DNA of 64,000 nt, from positions 23,693 through 87,692 of the forward strand of contig NZ_CALKTC010000020.1 in assembly GCF_937996225.1 (NCBI RefSeq). Reading direction: 5' to 3'. A program made the position numbers and the translations under genes. Position 1 is the first letter of the stretch, and every line of letters starts with the position of its first letter. Positions 24,953-32,602 of the stretch are shown here, piece after piece. Under the pieces are notes generated by a model that saw nothing but the letters and a program-made list of their open reading frames with translations, ran no database searches and was not told where the DNA came from. This DNA is from an uncultured Campylobacter sp. GTDB taxonomy: Bacteria > Campylobacterota > Campylobacteria > Campylobacterales > Campylobacteraceae.

Positions 24953-25648
24953 ATGGGACAGAAAGTAAATCCGATCGGTTTAAGATTAGGAATTAATCGA
25001 AATTGGGAGTCTAGATGGTTTCCTTCTAAAGCGACGCTTTCCGAGAGTATCGGCGAGGATTACAAGATCCGCAAATTTTTAAAAGCTAAGCTTTATTATG
25101 CGGGAATTAGCCAAATTCTTATTGAAAGAACGGCTAAGAAAATTCGCGTAACGATCGTAGCCGCAAGACCGGGTATCATCATCGGTAAAAAAGGCGGTGA
25201 GGTTGAAAATTTAAGAAGCGAAGTTGTTAAGCTAGTCAATAAAGACATAGCCATCAATATCAAAGAGGAGCGCAAAGTAGGCTCGAATGCACTTTTGGCT
25301 GCGGAAAATGTAGCTATGCAGCTAGAGCGCCGCGTTGCATTCCGCCGCGCTATGAAAAAAGTCATCCAAGGCGCTCAAAAAGCAGGCGCAAAGGGAATTA
25401 AAATTTGCGTCGCAGGTCGCTTGGGTGGCGCGGAGATGGCTAGAACCGAATGGTATTTGGAGGGACGCGTTCCGCTTCATACTCTAAGGGCTAGGATCGA
25501 TTACGGCTTTGCCGAAGCGCATACGACCTACGGTAATATCGGCATTAAGGTTTGGATCTTTAAGGGTGAAATTTTACAAAAAGGCATCCAGGCTGAAAAG
25601 ACCGATGATGCGCCTAAAAAAACACGCAGACCAAGAAGAGGTAAATAG
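24953..25648 (+). CDS. rpsC: Ribosomal protein S3
   Basis: A 231-residue mRNA-entry protein. MGQKVNPIGLRLGI at the start, the KH motif RPGIIIGKKGGEVE and GRLGGAEMARTEW are present. A lysine/arginine tail ends the protein. It starts directly after the rplV stop codon. Confidence 0.98.
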   Translation: MGQKVNPIGLRLGINRNWESRWFPSKATLSESIGEDYKIRKFLKAKLYYAGISQILIERTAKKIRVTIVAARPGIIIGKKGGEVENLRSEVVKLVNKDIAINIKEERKVGSNALLAAENVAMQLERRVAFRRAMKKVIQGAQKAGAKGIKICVAGRLGGAEMARTEWYLEGRVPLHTLRARIDYGFAEAHTTYGNIGIKVWIFKGEILQKGIQAEKTDDAPKKTRRPRRGK

Positions 25649-25650
25649 TT

Positions 25651-26076
25651 ATGTTGATGCCAAAAAGAACAAAATACCGCAAGATGATGAAAGGTCGCAA
25701 TCGCGGCTATGCGACGAGAGGAAATTCCTTGACGTTCGGCGATTTCGGTATCAAAGCGGTAGAGGCGGGTAGGGTAAATTCTCGCCAGATCGAAGCGGCT
25801 CGTGTCGCGATGACGCGCTTCGTGAATCGTCAAGCTAAAATTTGGATTAAGGTATTCCCAGACAAACCGCTTACTAAAAAGCCTCTACAAACTCGTATGG
25901 GTAAAGGTAAGAGCGGCGTAGAAGAGTGGGTAATGAATATAAAACCGGGCAGGATCATTTTCGAGATGACCGGCGTTAGCGAAGAGGTTGCTAAAGAGGC
26001 GCTTATGCTTTCGATTCATAAACTACCTTTTAAAACGAAAATCGTAAGTAGGGAAAGCGAAAATGAAATATACTGA
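25651..26076 (+). CDS. rplP: Ribosomal protein L16
   Basis: A 141-residue central-protuberance protein. MLMPKRTKYRKMMKGRNRG is the usual N terminus in this genus. It overlaps rpmC by 14 bases. Confidence 0.97.
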   Translation: MLMPKRTKYRKMMKGRNRGYATRGNSLTFGDFGIKAVEAGRVNSRQIEAARVAMTRFVNRQAKIWIKVFPDKPLTKKPLQTRMGKGKSGVEEWVMNIKPGRIIFEMTGVSEEVAKEALMLSIHKLPFKTKIVSRESENEIY

Positions 26077-26245
26077 TTTGAAAGATAAAGATTTGGCTGA
26101 GCTAAATTCTATGTTGAAACAAAGTAAGTTGCTTTTATTTACGGCTAGACAAAAGCTAAAAACTATGCAGCTAAGCAATCCTAACGAGATTCGCGCTATC
26201 AAAAAAGATATCGCTAGAATCAATACAGCTATTAAAGCGAAATAA
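26063..26245 (+). CDS. rpmC: Ribosomal protein L29
   Basis: A 60-residue helical hairpin protein at the tunnel exit. MKYTDLKDKDLAELN and IRAIKKDIARINT fit the family. Confidence 0.95.
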   Translation: MKYTDLKDKDLAELNSMLKQSKLLLFTARQKLKTMQLSNPNEIRAIKKDIARINTAIKAK

Positions 26246-26254
26246 GGATAGGTT

Positions 26255-26506
26255 ATGGCATTTAAAAGAGAAATTCAAGGCGTAGTCGTAAAGAAGGCGG
26301 GCGATAAAACAGCTACCGTTTTGGTAGAGCGAAGGGTTATGCACCCTAGATATAGAAAGATCGTAAAAAGGTTTAAAAAATATCTGATCCACGATGAAAA
26401 CAACGTCGTAAAGATCGGCGACACCATATCTGCGATCGAGTGCAGACCGCTAAGCGCTAGAAAATCGTTTCGCTTAAAAGCGGTTTTGAAAACAGGAGTT
26501 GAATAA
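26255..26506 (+). CDS. rpsQ: Ribosomal protein S17
   Basis: An 83-residue OB-fold protein. VVKKAGDKTATVLVERR and GDTISAIECRPLSARKSF are the family motifs. The stop and the rplN start overlap (TAATG). Confidence 0.97.
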   Translation: MAFKREIQGVVVKKAGDKTATVLVERRVMHPRYRKIVKRFKKYLIHDENNVVKIGDTISAIECRPLSARKSFRLKAVLKTGVE

Positions 26507-26874
26507 TGATACAGAGTTTTACCAGACTTGCGGTAGCTGATAATAGCGGCGCAAAAGAACTTATGTGTATTAAAGTTTTGGGCGGCAGCAAAAGAAGATA
26601 CGCTACAATCGGCGATATCATCGTTTGCTCTGTAAAAAAAGCGCTCCCTAACGGCAAAATTAAGCGCGGTCAAGTAGTAAAAGCCGTAGTCGTTCGTACG
26701 ACTAAAGAGTTGCATAGAGGCAACGGTTCGCTAATTAGATTCGATGAGAACGCAGCCGTTATTTTGGATTCAAAAAAAGAGCCGATCGGCACTCGTATTT
26801 TCGGTCCTATCGGTAGAGAGGTCAGATACGGCGGTTTTATGAAGATCGTTTCGCTGGCTCCGGAGGTTTTATAA
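26506..26874 (+). CDS. rplN: Ribosomal protein L14
   Basis: A 122-residue interface protein. LAVADNSGAKELMCIKVLGG and GTRIFGPIGREVR are conserved. Start overlaps the rpsQ stop and the end overlaps the rplX start. Confidence 0.97.
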   Translation: MIQSFTRLAVADNSGAKELMCIKVLGGSKRRYATIGDIIVCSVKKALPNGKIKRGQVVKAVVVRTTKELHRGNGSLIRFDENAAVILDSKKEPIGTRIFGPIGREVRYGGFMKIVSLAPEVL

Positions 26875-27107
26875 TGGCAGTAAAATTTAAGATTAAAAAG
26901 GGCGATCAAGTAAAGATCATCGCAGGTGACGATAAGGGCAAAACAGGCACCGTTAAGGTCGTGTTTCCTAAAAAAGCTCAAGTTATCGTCGAGGGTTGTA
27001 AAATGGCTAAAAAGGCTATCAAACCAACCGAGCAAAATCCGCAAGGCGGCTTTACAAGCAAAGAGATGCCTATGGATATTTCAAACGTTGCGTTGGTAGA
27101 GGGTTGA
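26874..27107 (+). CDS. rplX: Ribosomal protein L24
   Basis: A 77-residue KOW-domain assembly initiator. KKGDQVKIIAGDDKGKTG is the KOW motif; NPQGGFTSKEMPMDISNV follows. Shorter than E. coli L24 but usual for the genus. Confidence 0.96.
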   Translation: MAVKFKIKKGDQVKIIAGDDKGKTGTVKVVFPKKAQVIVEGCKMAKKAIKPTEQNPQGGFTSKEMPMDISNVALVEG

Positions 27108-27109
27108 TT

Positions 27110-27655
27110 ATGAGCAGATTAAAAGATAAATACGCTAATTCCATCAAAGCTGCTTTGCAGAAAGAATTTGATATAAAAAATCCTATGCTTATCCCGGCGC
27201 TTGAAAAGATAGTTATCAGCGTAGGAACGGGCGAATCGAGCAAAGATCAAAAGGTGCTTCAAAATATGGCCGATACTATCTCGCTGATTGCAGGCCAAAA
27301 AGCGCTTATCGTCAATGCAAAAAAATCGGTTGCCGGCTTTAAAGTGCGCGAAGGTTTCCCAGTAGGCATAATGGTTACGTTACGAAAAGAGCAGATGTTT
27401 GCCTTCCTAGACAAACTGATCTCTATCGCGCTTCCTAGAGTTAAGGATTTCCGAGGACTACCTAGAACGGGCTTTGACGGACGCGGCAATTATAACTTCG
27501 GTTTGCAAGAGCAGCTGATGTTCCCTGAGGTCGAATACGATCAAATTTTAAGAACTCACGGCATGAATATAACCGTTGTAACGACTACAAATAATGATAA
27601 AGAGGCATTTAAATTGCTAGAACTATTCGGCATGCCTTTTGCAAAAGGAAAATGA
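27110..27655 (+). CDS. rplE: Ribosomal protein L5
   Basis: A 181-residue 5S rRNA-binding protein. MSRLKDKYANSIKAALQKEF starts at ATG 27110; a TTG six bases earlier is the alternative. Motifs PRVKDFRGL and FDGRGNYNFGLQEQLMFPE are conserved. Confidence 0.97.
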   Translation: MSRLKDKYANSIKAALQKEFDIKNPMLIPALEKIVISVGTGESSKDQKVLQNMADTISLIAGQKALIVNAKKSVAGFKVREGFPVGIMVTLRKEQMFAFLDKLISIALPRVKDFRGLPRTGFDGRGNYNFGLQEQLMFPEVEYDQILRTHGMNITVVTTTNNDKEAFKLLELFGMPFAKGK

Positions 27656-27656
27656 T

Positions 27657-27842
27657 ATGGCAAAAAAATCAATGGTAGCCAAGGCGAAACGCCCCGCTAA
27701 ATTTAGCACTCGCGCATATACCAGATGTCAAATTTGCGGTCGTCCGCACTCTGTTTATAAGGATTTTGGAATTTGTCGCGTTTGCCTTCGCAAGATGGCA
27801 AATGAGGGCTTAATCCCGGGTCTAAAAAAAGCAAGCTGGTAA
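27657..27842 (+). CDS. rpsN: Ribosomal protein S14, zinc-binding (type Z)
   Basis: A 61-residue S14 with two CxxC pairs (RCQICGRPHSVYKDFGICRVCLR), so it is the zinc-containing form. ATG 27657 follows the rplE stop by one base; a longer upstream reading would overlap rplE and is not needed. Confidence 0.95.
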   Translation: MAKKSMVAKAKRPAKFSTRAYTRCQICGRPHSVYKDFGICRVCLRKMANEGLIPGLKKASW

Positions 27843-27851
27843 GGAGAAGAG

Positions 27852-28247
27852 ATGATTAACGATCTTATTTCAGATGGACTAACTCGCATCAGAAATGCTG
27901 CGATGCGAAGACTAGATACGACTAAGCTTTTTCACTCAAACGTCGTTGAGGCTATGCTTAAAATTTTAGCCGAGAAGGGCTATATCGAGAGCTACAACGT
28001 AGTAGAGGAAAACAATAAAAAGATCATCAACGTAGTGCTTAAATACGACGAAAAAGGCAGAAGCGTGATAAACGAAGTTAAAAGAATTTCGACTCCGGGT
28101 CGCCGTGTATATCAAGGCAAAGACGAGATCAAGCGCTTCAAAAACGGCTACGGAACTGTCGTCGTTAGCACAAGCAAAGGTGTTATGAGCGGTATCGACG
28201 CACACAAAGCCGGCGTCGGCGGCGAAGTGCTTTGCACGATCTGGTAA
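27852..28247 (+). CDS. rpsH: Ribosomal protein S8
   Basis: A 131-residue central-domain assembly protein, translational repressor of the spc operon in E. coli. NDLISDGLTRIRNA and VVSTSKGVMSG motifs are present. It is followed by the longest gap within this operon (77 bases), which carries a stem-loop. Confidence 0.97.
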   Translation: MINDLISDGLTRIRNAAMRRLDTTKLFHSNVVEAMLKILAEKGYIESYNVVEENNKKIINVVLKYDEKGRSVINEVKRISTPGRRVYQGKDEIKRFKNGYGTVVVSTSKGVMSGIDAHKAGVGGEVLCTIW

Positions 28248-28253
28248 GAAGTT

Positions 28254-28295
28254 TCTACTTTTTATGGCATTGTGGTATCCATTCGTAAAAGTAGA
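28254..28295 (+). promoter_or_regulatory. Stem-loop between rpsH and rplF
   Basis: TCTACTTTT and AAAAGTAGA form a perfect 9-bp outer stem; ATGG and CCAT form an inner 4-bp stem. It sits in the only sizeable gap of the spc part of the operon, directly after the S8 gene. It may be a processing site or a regulatory element; no U-run follows, so it is not a terminator. Confidence 0.55.
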
Positions 28296-28324
28296 CATAC
28301 CCTAGACAAATAAAAAGGAAAATT

Positions 28325-28861
28325 ATGTCAAGAATTGGTAAAAAACCGATCTCTATTCCGAGCGGAGTTGAGGTCAAAATCGACGGCTCGTCGTTAAAAT
28401 TTAAAAAATCGAATAACGAAAAAGAGCTTGATTTAAAAGGTCATGTCGATGTAAAAATCGAAGACGGAAAGATAGAATTCTCGCCTAAGGGTGAGGACAG
28501 ACAGAGTAGGGCGTATTGGGGAACATACCGCGCTTTAGCCAACAATATCGTCCTTGGTCTTACCGAGGGCTTTTCAAAACAGCTCGAAATCAACGGCGTC
28601 GGCTATAGGGCTGCGATGAAAGGCAAGGTGCTTGAGCTAAATTTGGGCTTTTCGCATCCGATAAATTTTGAATCTCCAAAGGGAATCGAAATCTCGGTAG
28701 ATAAAAACGTCGTAACCATCAAAGGCGACGACAAGCAGCAAGTAGGTCAAGTAGCAGCCGAGATCAGAGGATTCAGACCGCCTGAGCCGTACAAGGGTAA
28801 AGGCATCAAGTATCTTGAAGAGCATATCATCCGCAAAGCCGGAAAAACAGCTAAGAAATAA
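28325..28861 (+). CDS. rplF: Ribosomal protein L6
   Basis: A 178-residue protein near the factor-binding site. MSRIGKKPISIPSGV and the C-terminal RPPEPYKGKGIKY motif are typical. AAAAAGGAAAATT precedes the ATG. Confidence 0.98.
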   Translation: MSRIGKKPISIPSGVEVKIDGSSLKFKKSNNEKELDLKGHVDVKIEDGKIEFSPKGEDRQSRAYWGTYRALANNIVLGLTEGFSKQLEINGVGYRAAMKGKVLELNLGFSHPINFESPKGIEISVDKNVVTIKGDDKQQVGQVAAEIRGFRPPEPYKGKGIKYLEEHIIRKAGKTAKK

Positions 28862-28871
28862 GGGTTGAGAA

Positions 28872-29228
28872 ATGACACAGAACGTATTAAAAAGAAAGAT
28901 CTCTTTAAGAATCAAGAGAAAAAGAAGGATTCGCGCTAAAATTTCAGGCGTCGCATCTTGCCCTAGAATTTCTATTTTCAAATCCAATAGGACGGTCTAC
29001 GCTCAGGCTATCGACGACGCGGCGAGCGCGACTTTGTGCGCCAGCAGCGGTAAGGTTTTAAATTTAAAGGCAAACAAAGAGGGCGCGGCTAGCTTAGCTA
29101 AAGATTTAGCCTCCAAGCTAAAAGATAAAGGCATTTCTGAAGCGATTTTCGATCGCAATGGCTATTTGTATCACGGCGTAATCGCAAGCTTTGCCGAGTC
29201 GCTACGCCAAAACGGCATCAAACTATAA
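28872..29228 (+). CDS. rplR: Ribosomal protein L18
   Basis: A 118-residue 5S rRNA-binding protein. RIRAKISG, RISIFKSNRTVYAQ and FDRNGYLYHG match the family. Confidence 0.97.
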   Translation: MTQNVLKRKISLRIKRKRRIRAKISGVASCPRISIFKSNRTVYAQAIDDAASATLCASSGKVLNLKANKEGAASLAKDLASKLKDKGISEAIFDRNGYLYHGVIASFAESLRQNGIKL

Positions 29229-29243
29229 CCCAAAGGAATGATT

Positions 29244-29687
29244 GTGGAAAAGTATAATAGAGAAGAATTCGAAGAGGTAATCGTCAATATCGGTAGGGTT
29301 ACGAAGGTCGTTAAAGGTGGTAGAAGGTTTAGGTTTACGGCTCTTATCGTAGTAGGCAATAGAAACGGCTTGGTAGGCTTTGGCTTTGGTAAGTCCAAAG
29401 AGGTTCCCGACGCGATTAAAAAAGCGGTAGACGATGCGTTTAAAAATATCATCAAGGTAAATTTAAATGGCTCTACTATCACTCACGATATTGAAGTTAA
29501 ATACAATGCGAGCAAAATTTTACTTAAGCCGGCGAGCGAAGGTACTGGCGTTATCGCAGGCGGTTCAGTCCGCCCAGTTTTAGAGCTTGCGGGTGTTAAA
29601 GATATCCTCACTAAATCGCTAGGTTCGAACAACTCCTCAAATGTCGTAAGAGCTACGATGAAAGCTCTTAGTATGTTAAAACACTAA
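29244..29687 (+). CDS. rpsE: Ribosomal protein S5
   Basis: A 147-residue protein of the decoding region. MEKYNREEFEEVIVNIGRV starts at GTG 29244, for which AAAGGA has proper spacing; the ATG two codons earlier is too close. VVGNRNGLVGFGFGKSKEVP is the S5 signature. Confidence 0.96.
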   Translation: MEKYNREEFEEVIVNIGRVTKVVKGGRRFRFTALIVVGNRNGLVGFGFGKSKEVPDAIKKAVDDAFKNIIKVNLNGSTITHDIEVKYNASKILLKPASEGTGVIAGGSVRPVLELAGVKDILTKSLGSNNSSNVVRATMKALSMLKH

Positions 29688-29699
29688 CAAGGATAAAAG

Positions 29700-30101
29700 A
29701 TGGGATTAGAAAATCTTAAAAAAGCCCCAGGCTCAACTCACGCTACTAAGCGCTTGGGTCGCGGTCAAGGAAGCGGTCTGGGTAAAACTGCAGGTCGCGG
29801 TGGCAAGGGCCAGACCGCGCGTACCGGCTCTCATGAAAAAAGAGGCTTCGAGGGCGGTCAGCAGCCGATTCAGCGAAGGCTTCCGAAGGTAGGTTTTACT
29901 TCTAAATTTGAAAAGCCTTACGTGATTAATGTCGATAAAATCGAAGCTATCAAAGATCTTAGCGAGATTACGATTGAAAGTATCAAATCCGTTCATAAAA
30001 TTTCGAATTCCGTTAAAAAGATCAAGCTGATCGGCGTAGGCGCAAAAGCGCTCGCTAGCAAGATCAAAGACGAGAACGTAAAGTCTAGCGGACAAAAATA
30101 A
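29700..30101 (+). CDS. rplO: Ribosomal protein L15
   Basis: A 133-residue assembly protein with the glycine-rich N-terminal region GRGQGSGLGKTAGRGGKG. Its TAA overlaps the secY ATG by one base, so the two are translationally coupled. Confidence 0.97.
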   Translation: MGLENLKKAPGSTHATKRLGRGQGSGLGKTAGRGGKGQTARTGSHEKRGFEGGQQPIQRRLPKVGFTSKFEKPYVINVDKIEAIKDLSEITIESIKSVHKISNSVKKIKLIGVGAKALASKIKDENVKSSGQK

Positions 30102-31366
30102 TGAATAAATCGCTACGCAACAAAATTCTCATTACTTTGGGCTTTCTTTTTGCCTATAGGTTGCTAGCTTACGTGCCGGTTCCGGGAGTGGACGTTGAGG
30201 TTATAAAGCAATTTTTTCAAAGCAATAGCAACAACGCTTTTGGAATGTTTAATATGTTTAGCGGTAACGCGGCGGAGCGATTCAGCGTTATCTCGCTAGG
30301 CATTATGCCTTATATTACCGCTTCGATCATTATGGAGCTGCTCGCCGCGACCTTCCCAAATTTAGGCAAGCTCAAAAAAGAGCGCGACGGTATGCAGAAA
30401 TATATGCAGATCATCCGATACGCCACCATCGCAATCGCTATGGTTCAATCCATCGGCGTTAGCATTGGCTTACAGGGCATCCACGGACAAACCGGAGCGC
30501 CTGCGATAATGGCCGAAAATACCAACGAGTTTGTTTTTATCTCGTGCATTTCGATGCTGGCAGGCACCATGCTTTTGATGTGGATCGGCGAGCAGATCAC
30601 GCAGCGCGGAGTCGGTAACGGCACCAGCCTTATTATCTTTGCAGGTATCGTAAGTGCCATCCCTAGAGCGATCGGAAGTACTGTAAATTTAGTAAATACC
30701 GGTGAGATGAACGTTTTAAAGCTAATCGCGATCGTGCTAATTATCCTGGCTACTATCGGGGCAATTTTATATGTGGAGCTAGGCGAACGTAGAATTCCGG
30801 TATCGTTTTCGCGCAAGGTATTGATGGCAAATCAAAATAAGCGCATTATGAATTACGTGCCGATCAAGCTAAATTTAAGCGGCGTCATTCCGCCTATTTT
30901 TGCAAGCGCGATTTTGATGTTTCCGACCACTATTTTGCAGGCAAGCACCAATCCAATCATCCAAAAGATCCACGATTTCCTAAGCCCTAGCAATTACTTC
31001 TTTAACTTTTTGACCTTTGTGTTGGTTATATTTTTCGCTTATTTTTATGCGTCAATTGCTTTTAATTCCAAGGACATTAGTGAAAATTTAAAGAAGCAGG
31101 GCGGATTTATCCCGGGCATTCGTCCGGGCGAGGGAACGGCGAGCTTTTTAAACGAAGTCGCCAGCCGTCTTACGTTTTGGGGTTCGATCTATCTCGGGTT
31201 AGTAACCGTCATTCCGTGGCTGCTCGTTAAATTTATGGGCGTGCCGTTTTATTTCGGCGGTACCAGCGTGCTGATCGTCGTCTCGGTCGCACTCGATACG
31301 ATGAGACGCATCGAAGCGCAGATCTATATGAACAAATATCAGACCCTAAGCGCGGTCGGGCTATAA
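30101..31366 (+). CDS. secY: Protein translocase subunit SecY
   Basis: A 421-residue, ten-span channel of the Sec translocon. The N-terminal KILITLGFLFAYRLLAYVPVPG and the cytoplasmic loop with RRIPVSF and PIKLNLSGVIPPIFASA are characteristic. Its place after rplO is standard. Confidence 0.98.
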   Translation: MNKSLRNKILITLGFLFAYRLLAYVPVPGVDVEVIKQFFQSNSNNAFGMFNMFSGNAAERFSVISLGIMPYITASIIMELLAATFPNLGKLKKERDGMQKYMQIIRYATIAIAMVQSIGVSIGLQGIHGQTGAPAIMAENTNEFVFISCISMLAGTMLLMWIGEQITQRGVGNGTSLIIFAGIVSAIPRAIGSTVNLVNTGEMNVLKLIAIVLIILATIGAILYVELGERRIPVSFSRKVLMANQNKRIMNYVPIKLNLSGVIPPIFASAILMFPTTILQASTNPIIQKIHDFLSPSNYFFNFLTFVLVIFFAYFYASIAFNSKDISENLKKQGGFIPGIRPGEGTASFLNEVASRLTFWGSIYLGLVTVIPWLLVKFMGVPFYFGGTSVLIVVSVALDTMRRIEAQIYMNKYQTLSAVGL

Positions 31367-31368
31367 AA

Positions 31369-32127
31369 ATGGCGATTTTGCTTAAAACAAAAAAAGATTT
31401 AGAGGGGCTTCGTGCGGCGAACAGGATCGTCGCGCAAGCCCTTGATTATGCAACTTCATTTATAAAGCCGGGTCTTAGCCTACTCGAAGTCGATAAAAAG
31501 ATCGACGATTTCATCACCTCCAAAGGCGCATATCCCGCTTTTAAGGGGCTATACGGCTTTCCAAACGCCGCCTGCCTCTCGCTAAATGAAGTCATCATCC
31601 ACGGCATCCCCGACGAAACGATCTTGCAGGAGGGCGATATCTTGGGCGTCGATCTAGGCTCGAAGCTAAACGGATATTTCGGCGACAGCGCACGCACTCT
31701 GCCCGTCGGTAAAATTTCAAAAGCCGACGAAGATCTCATCGCATGCAGTAAGGACACGCTGGAGTTTGCCATCAAAACGATCAGGGTAGGGATGCACTTC
31801 AAAGAGCTAAGCTTCGAGATCGAGAAATTTATCCGCGCGCGCGGCTTTGTGCCGCTATACGGCTTCTGCGGTCACGGCATCGGCAAGCACCCACACGAAG
31901 AGCCTGAGATCCCAAACTATCTGGAGGGCAACAATCCAAAATCGGGCCCCAAAATCAAAAACGGCATGGTCTTTTGCATCGAGCCGATGATCTGCCAAAA
32001 GGACGGCACGCCAGTCATCGCCGAGGATAAGTGGAGCACGAGAAGCAAGGACGGACTTCGTACTAGCCACTACGAGCATTGCATGGCGGTTTTCGATGAT
32101 AAGGTCGAAGTGCTGAGCGTCGTGTAG
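31369..32127 (+). CDS. map: Methionine aminopeptidase, type I
   Basis: Removes N-terminal methionine. The 252-residue pita-bread enzyme has LNEVIIHGIPDE, the metal ligands in GVDLGSKLNGYFGDSA, GHGIGKHPHEEPEIPN and FCIEPM. It ends the cluster; infA does not follow here but sits at 49.3 kb. Confidence 0.97.
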   Translation: MAILLKTKKDLEGLRAANRIVAQALDYATSFIKPGLSLLEVDKKIDDFITSKGAYPAFKGLYGFPNAACLSLNEVIIHGIPDETILQEGDILGVDLGSKLNGYFGDSARTLPVGKISKADEDLIACSKDTLEFAIKTIRVGMHFKELSFEIEKFIRARGFVPLYGFCGHGIGKHPHEEPEIPNYLEGNNPKSGPKIKNGMVFCIEPMICQKDGTPVIAEDKWSTRSKDGLRTSHYEHCMAVFDDKVEVLSVV

Positions 32128-32602
32128 ATTTTCGCGAAAAAGGCTTAGCAGAATTGGAATTTCGCTCTTTTGGTGGGGCGAAATTTCACGAACGGCGTGT
32201 TTTTATAAATTTGCATCGTTTGAGCCGCTATAAAATTTTACCTCCTCTCGGTTGCTAGGCGCATAAATTTATTCGCAAGCTTTTGGGCTTTAATCGCATT
32301 TAGATAATTTTAAAATTTATCGTAGCGGCTTGTAGTCTATCCGCAAAATTCTAAGAATTAGAATTTTAGAATAATGTCTTGCAATTTCACTCACAAACCC
32401 ACTTTATATTAAAATTTGCCGTCCAATTCCATGTCCCGTATCTTTAAAATTTAGCCGTAAAATTTGAAGCGTAAAGGCGCGCAAGTAAGCAAGCTCAAAG
32501 CTTTAAGCGGCTAAGATTGCGCCTTGATTTTAAAGCGAAAATATGTCGCGCTATGTGAAGTACGCGTCATCGCGTCCCTTCGTACGAGGCAGGAAAGATA
32601 AA
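32128..32602. other. Gap after map with a 23-bp palindrome
   Basis: About 475 bases without a gene. At 32345-32367 is AAAATTCTAA-GAA-TTAGAATTTT, with perfect 10-bp arms. A weak GAATTTCGC/GCGAAATT hairpin at 32158-32185 may end the ribosomal operon. The rest is rich in RAATTY words. Confidence 0.45.
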
